A stretch of 64,000 nt of DNA from Varunaivibrio sulfuroxidans (GTDB taxonomy: Bacteria; Pseudomonadota; Alphaproteobacteria; Rhodospirillales; Magnetovibrionaceae). This document shows, piece by piece, positions 63,351-64,000 of the stretch. Both the position numbers and the translations under genes were made by a program. Positions within the stretch are counted from its first letter, which is position 1. Each line of letters opens with the position of its first letter. The DNA lies in contig NZ_CP119676.1 in the NCBI RefSeq assembly GCF_029318635.1, positions 1,177,001 through 1,241,000 of the forward strand, written 5' to 3'. The notes below the pieces were generated by a model. That model searched no databases. It saw only the letters and a list, made by a program, of their open reading frames with translations, and had not been told where the DNA came from.

Positions 63351-64000
63351 TTATCGCCGCGCCTCTTCGCGCGCGCCGAGGCTTTTCTGATAGGCGCGGA
63401 ACTCGTCGCGAATGCGGTCGATGCTGTCCACCGTACCGTTGCCGAACATGAAGTCTAGCTTCAGACTCTGTTGATCGTTCCAAATAATCTGGAAGATATC
63501 GGAAAACAGGGCGTTGAACATCAAACAGAAATGATCCTCGTCGAAAATGAACCCCGACTGACGTTCGGTGACGTTGTTGACGATGGAAATGAAGTTCTTG
63601 CGCGCCCAGGTAAAATCGGAAAATCGCAGCAAAATACGGATCAAGATATTATAGGCGAAACGCCGGTCGCGTTCGGTCTCGCCGATTTTTTTCCAGATTT
63701 CCTGATCGTCGTCGGTGGCGTGGTTGCTGAGGACAAGCTGAGCTTCCTGGTTCAACTCGTCGTAGAGCATGTCGCCCAGCAATTTTTGCAAATAATCGTC
63801 GAATCCGGCGACGATGTTGCGCGGGAAAATCGCCGCCTTAGGCGCCGCGAACAGGTGCGAAAAGCGACCCGCGATCAGGCGCAGCAGGAACTTATGGCGG
63901 TTTCCGGTTTCCTTGGGTTTTTGCCCCGCCTTCGCCTCGTACGCGGCGCGCACGTCGGCCATGACGTCGAAGCCGTGCTGTTCGAACCCGTTGCGCAAGA
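63351..64000 (-). CDS. Conserved hypothetical protein, C-terminal part (5' end outside window)
   Basis: The frame is open to the window edge and gives about 215 residues. The first codon usable as a start inside the window is a TTG at 63998, so the gene probably begins outside. The protein is helical and charged, without membrane segments. Recurrent parts are FDDYLQKLLGDMLYDELNQE, RFAYNILIRILLRFSDF and FIFDEDHFCLMFNALFSDIF. I do not recognise the family. It is upstream of the exporter genes in the same direction but separated by about 300 bp, so a link to secretion is open. Confidence 0.6.
   Translation of the reverse strand, partial: LRNGFEQHGFDVMADVRAAYEAKAGQKPKETGNRHKFLLRLIAGRFSHLFAAPKAAIFPRNIVAGFDDYLQKLLGDMLYDELNQEAQLVLSNHATDDDQEIWKKIGETERDRRFAYNILIRILLRFSDFTWARKNFISIVNNVTERQSGFIFDEDHFCLMFNALFSDIFQIIWNDQQSLKLDFMFGNGTVDSIDRIRDEFRAYQKSLGAREEARR

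Overview
The window reads as chromosomal DNA of a GC-rich alphaproteobacterium, most likely a marine or aquatic member of the Rhodospirillales. The pointers are the three-gene proton-translocating transhydrogenase (pntAA-pntAB-pntB), a COQ9-family gene next to peptide deformylase, a polyhydroxyalkanoate synthase beside a MaoC hydratase, and two tripartite tricarboxylate transporters (TTT). Genus cannot be fixed from the sequence alone. No rRNA, tRNA, CRISPR array or insertion sequence was seen.

Layout. (1) 1-1025 (+): 3' end of a PHA synthase, then a MaoC-type hydratase. (2) 1047-17097 (-): a 13-gene block led by an IclR regulator. It holds a Zn alcohol dehydrogenase, a molybdenum hydroxylase with unusual architecture (Fe-S subunit fused to half of the Mo subunit, other half separate), a complete TTT transporter, an IolD-like ThDP enzyme, an aldehyde dehydrogenase, an IlvD/Edd sugar-acid-type dehydratase, and the cofactor genes mocA and xdhC. 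This looks like a self-contained catabolic pathway with its own Mo-cofactor maturation; the substrate is unknown. (3) 17514-25106: a sulfolactate utilisation island (comC, slcC, a second TTT transporter, suyB, suyA) with a divergent GntR regulator and a perfect 14-bp palindrome between the divergent genes. (4) 25107-25775: decayed remnants of a LacI regulator and a ribokinase. (5) 25776-33199 (-): a six-gene membrane complex related to hydrogenase-4/formate hydrogenlyase whose large subunit has lost the Ni-binding cysteines, so it is an energy-converting-hydrogenase-related (Ehr-type) complex rather than a hydrogenase. (6) 33539-40594 (-): enolase, two tandem MutS-like ATPases and malic enzyme. 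The enolase-MutS segment is bracketed by two copies of a 46-bp element that each encode the same 10-codon micro-ORF. (7) 40860-50591: a Sel1-repeat protein flanked by a full-length gene and a 3' fragment of the same unknown family, COQ9, def, rpsU, a CorA/ZntB transporter, the pnt operon and a DUF3108 protein. (8) 50666-63042 (-): a type I secretion system (ABC exporter, HlyD adaptor), an HlyC-like acyltransferase, a GNAT, a TolB-like propeller protein and a 2044-residue RTX protein with a possible phospholipase A2-like N-terminus. The window ends inside a gene of unknown function.

How the parts fit. Region 3 should import sulfolactate, oxidise (S)-sulfolactate (SlcC), equilibrate enantiomers with ComC, and desulfonate (R)-sulfolactate to pyruvate and sulfite (SuyAB). 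Region 2 lies directly next to it on the same strand and contains a sugar-acid dehydratase and an aldehyde dehydrogenase of the kinds used in sulfo-Entner-Doudoroff metabolism, so it may feed the sulfolactate route; an independent carboxylate pathway is an equal alternative. Region 8 is a nearly complete RTX export locus that lacks only the outer-membrane TolC component in this window.
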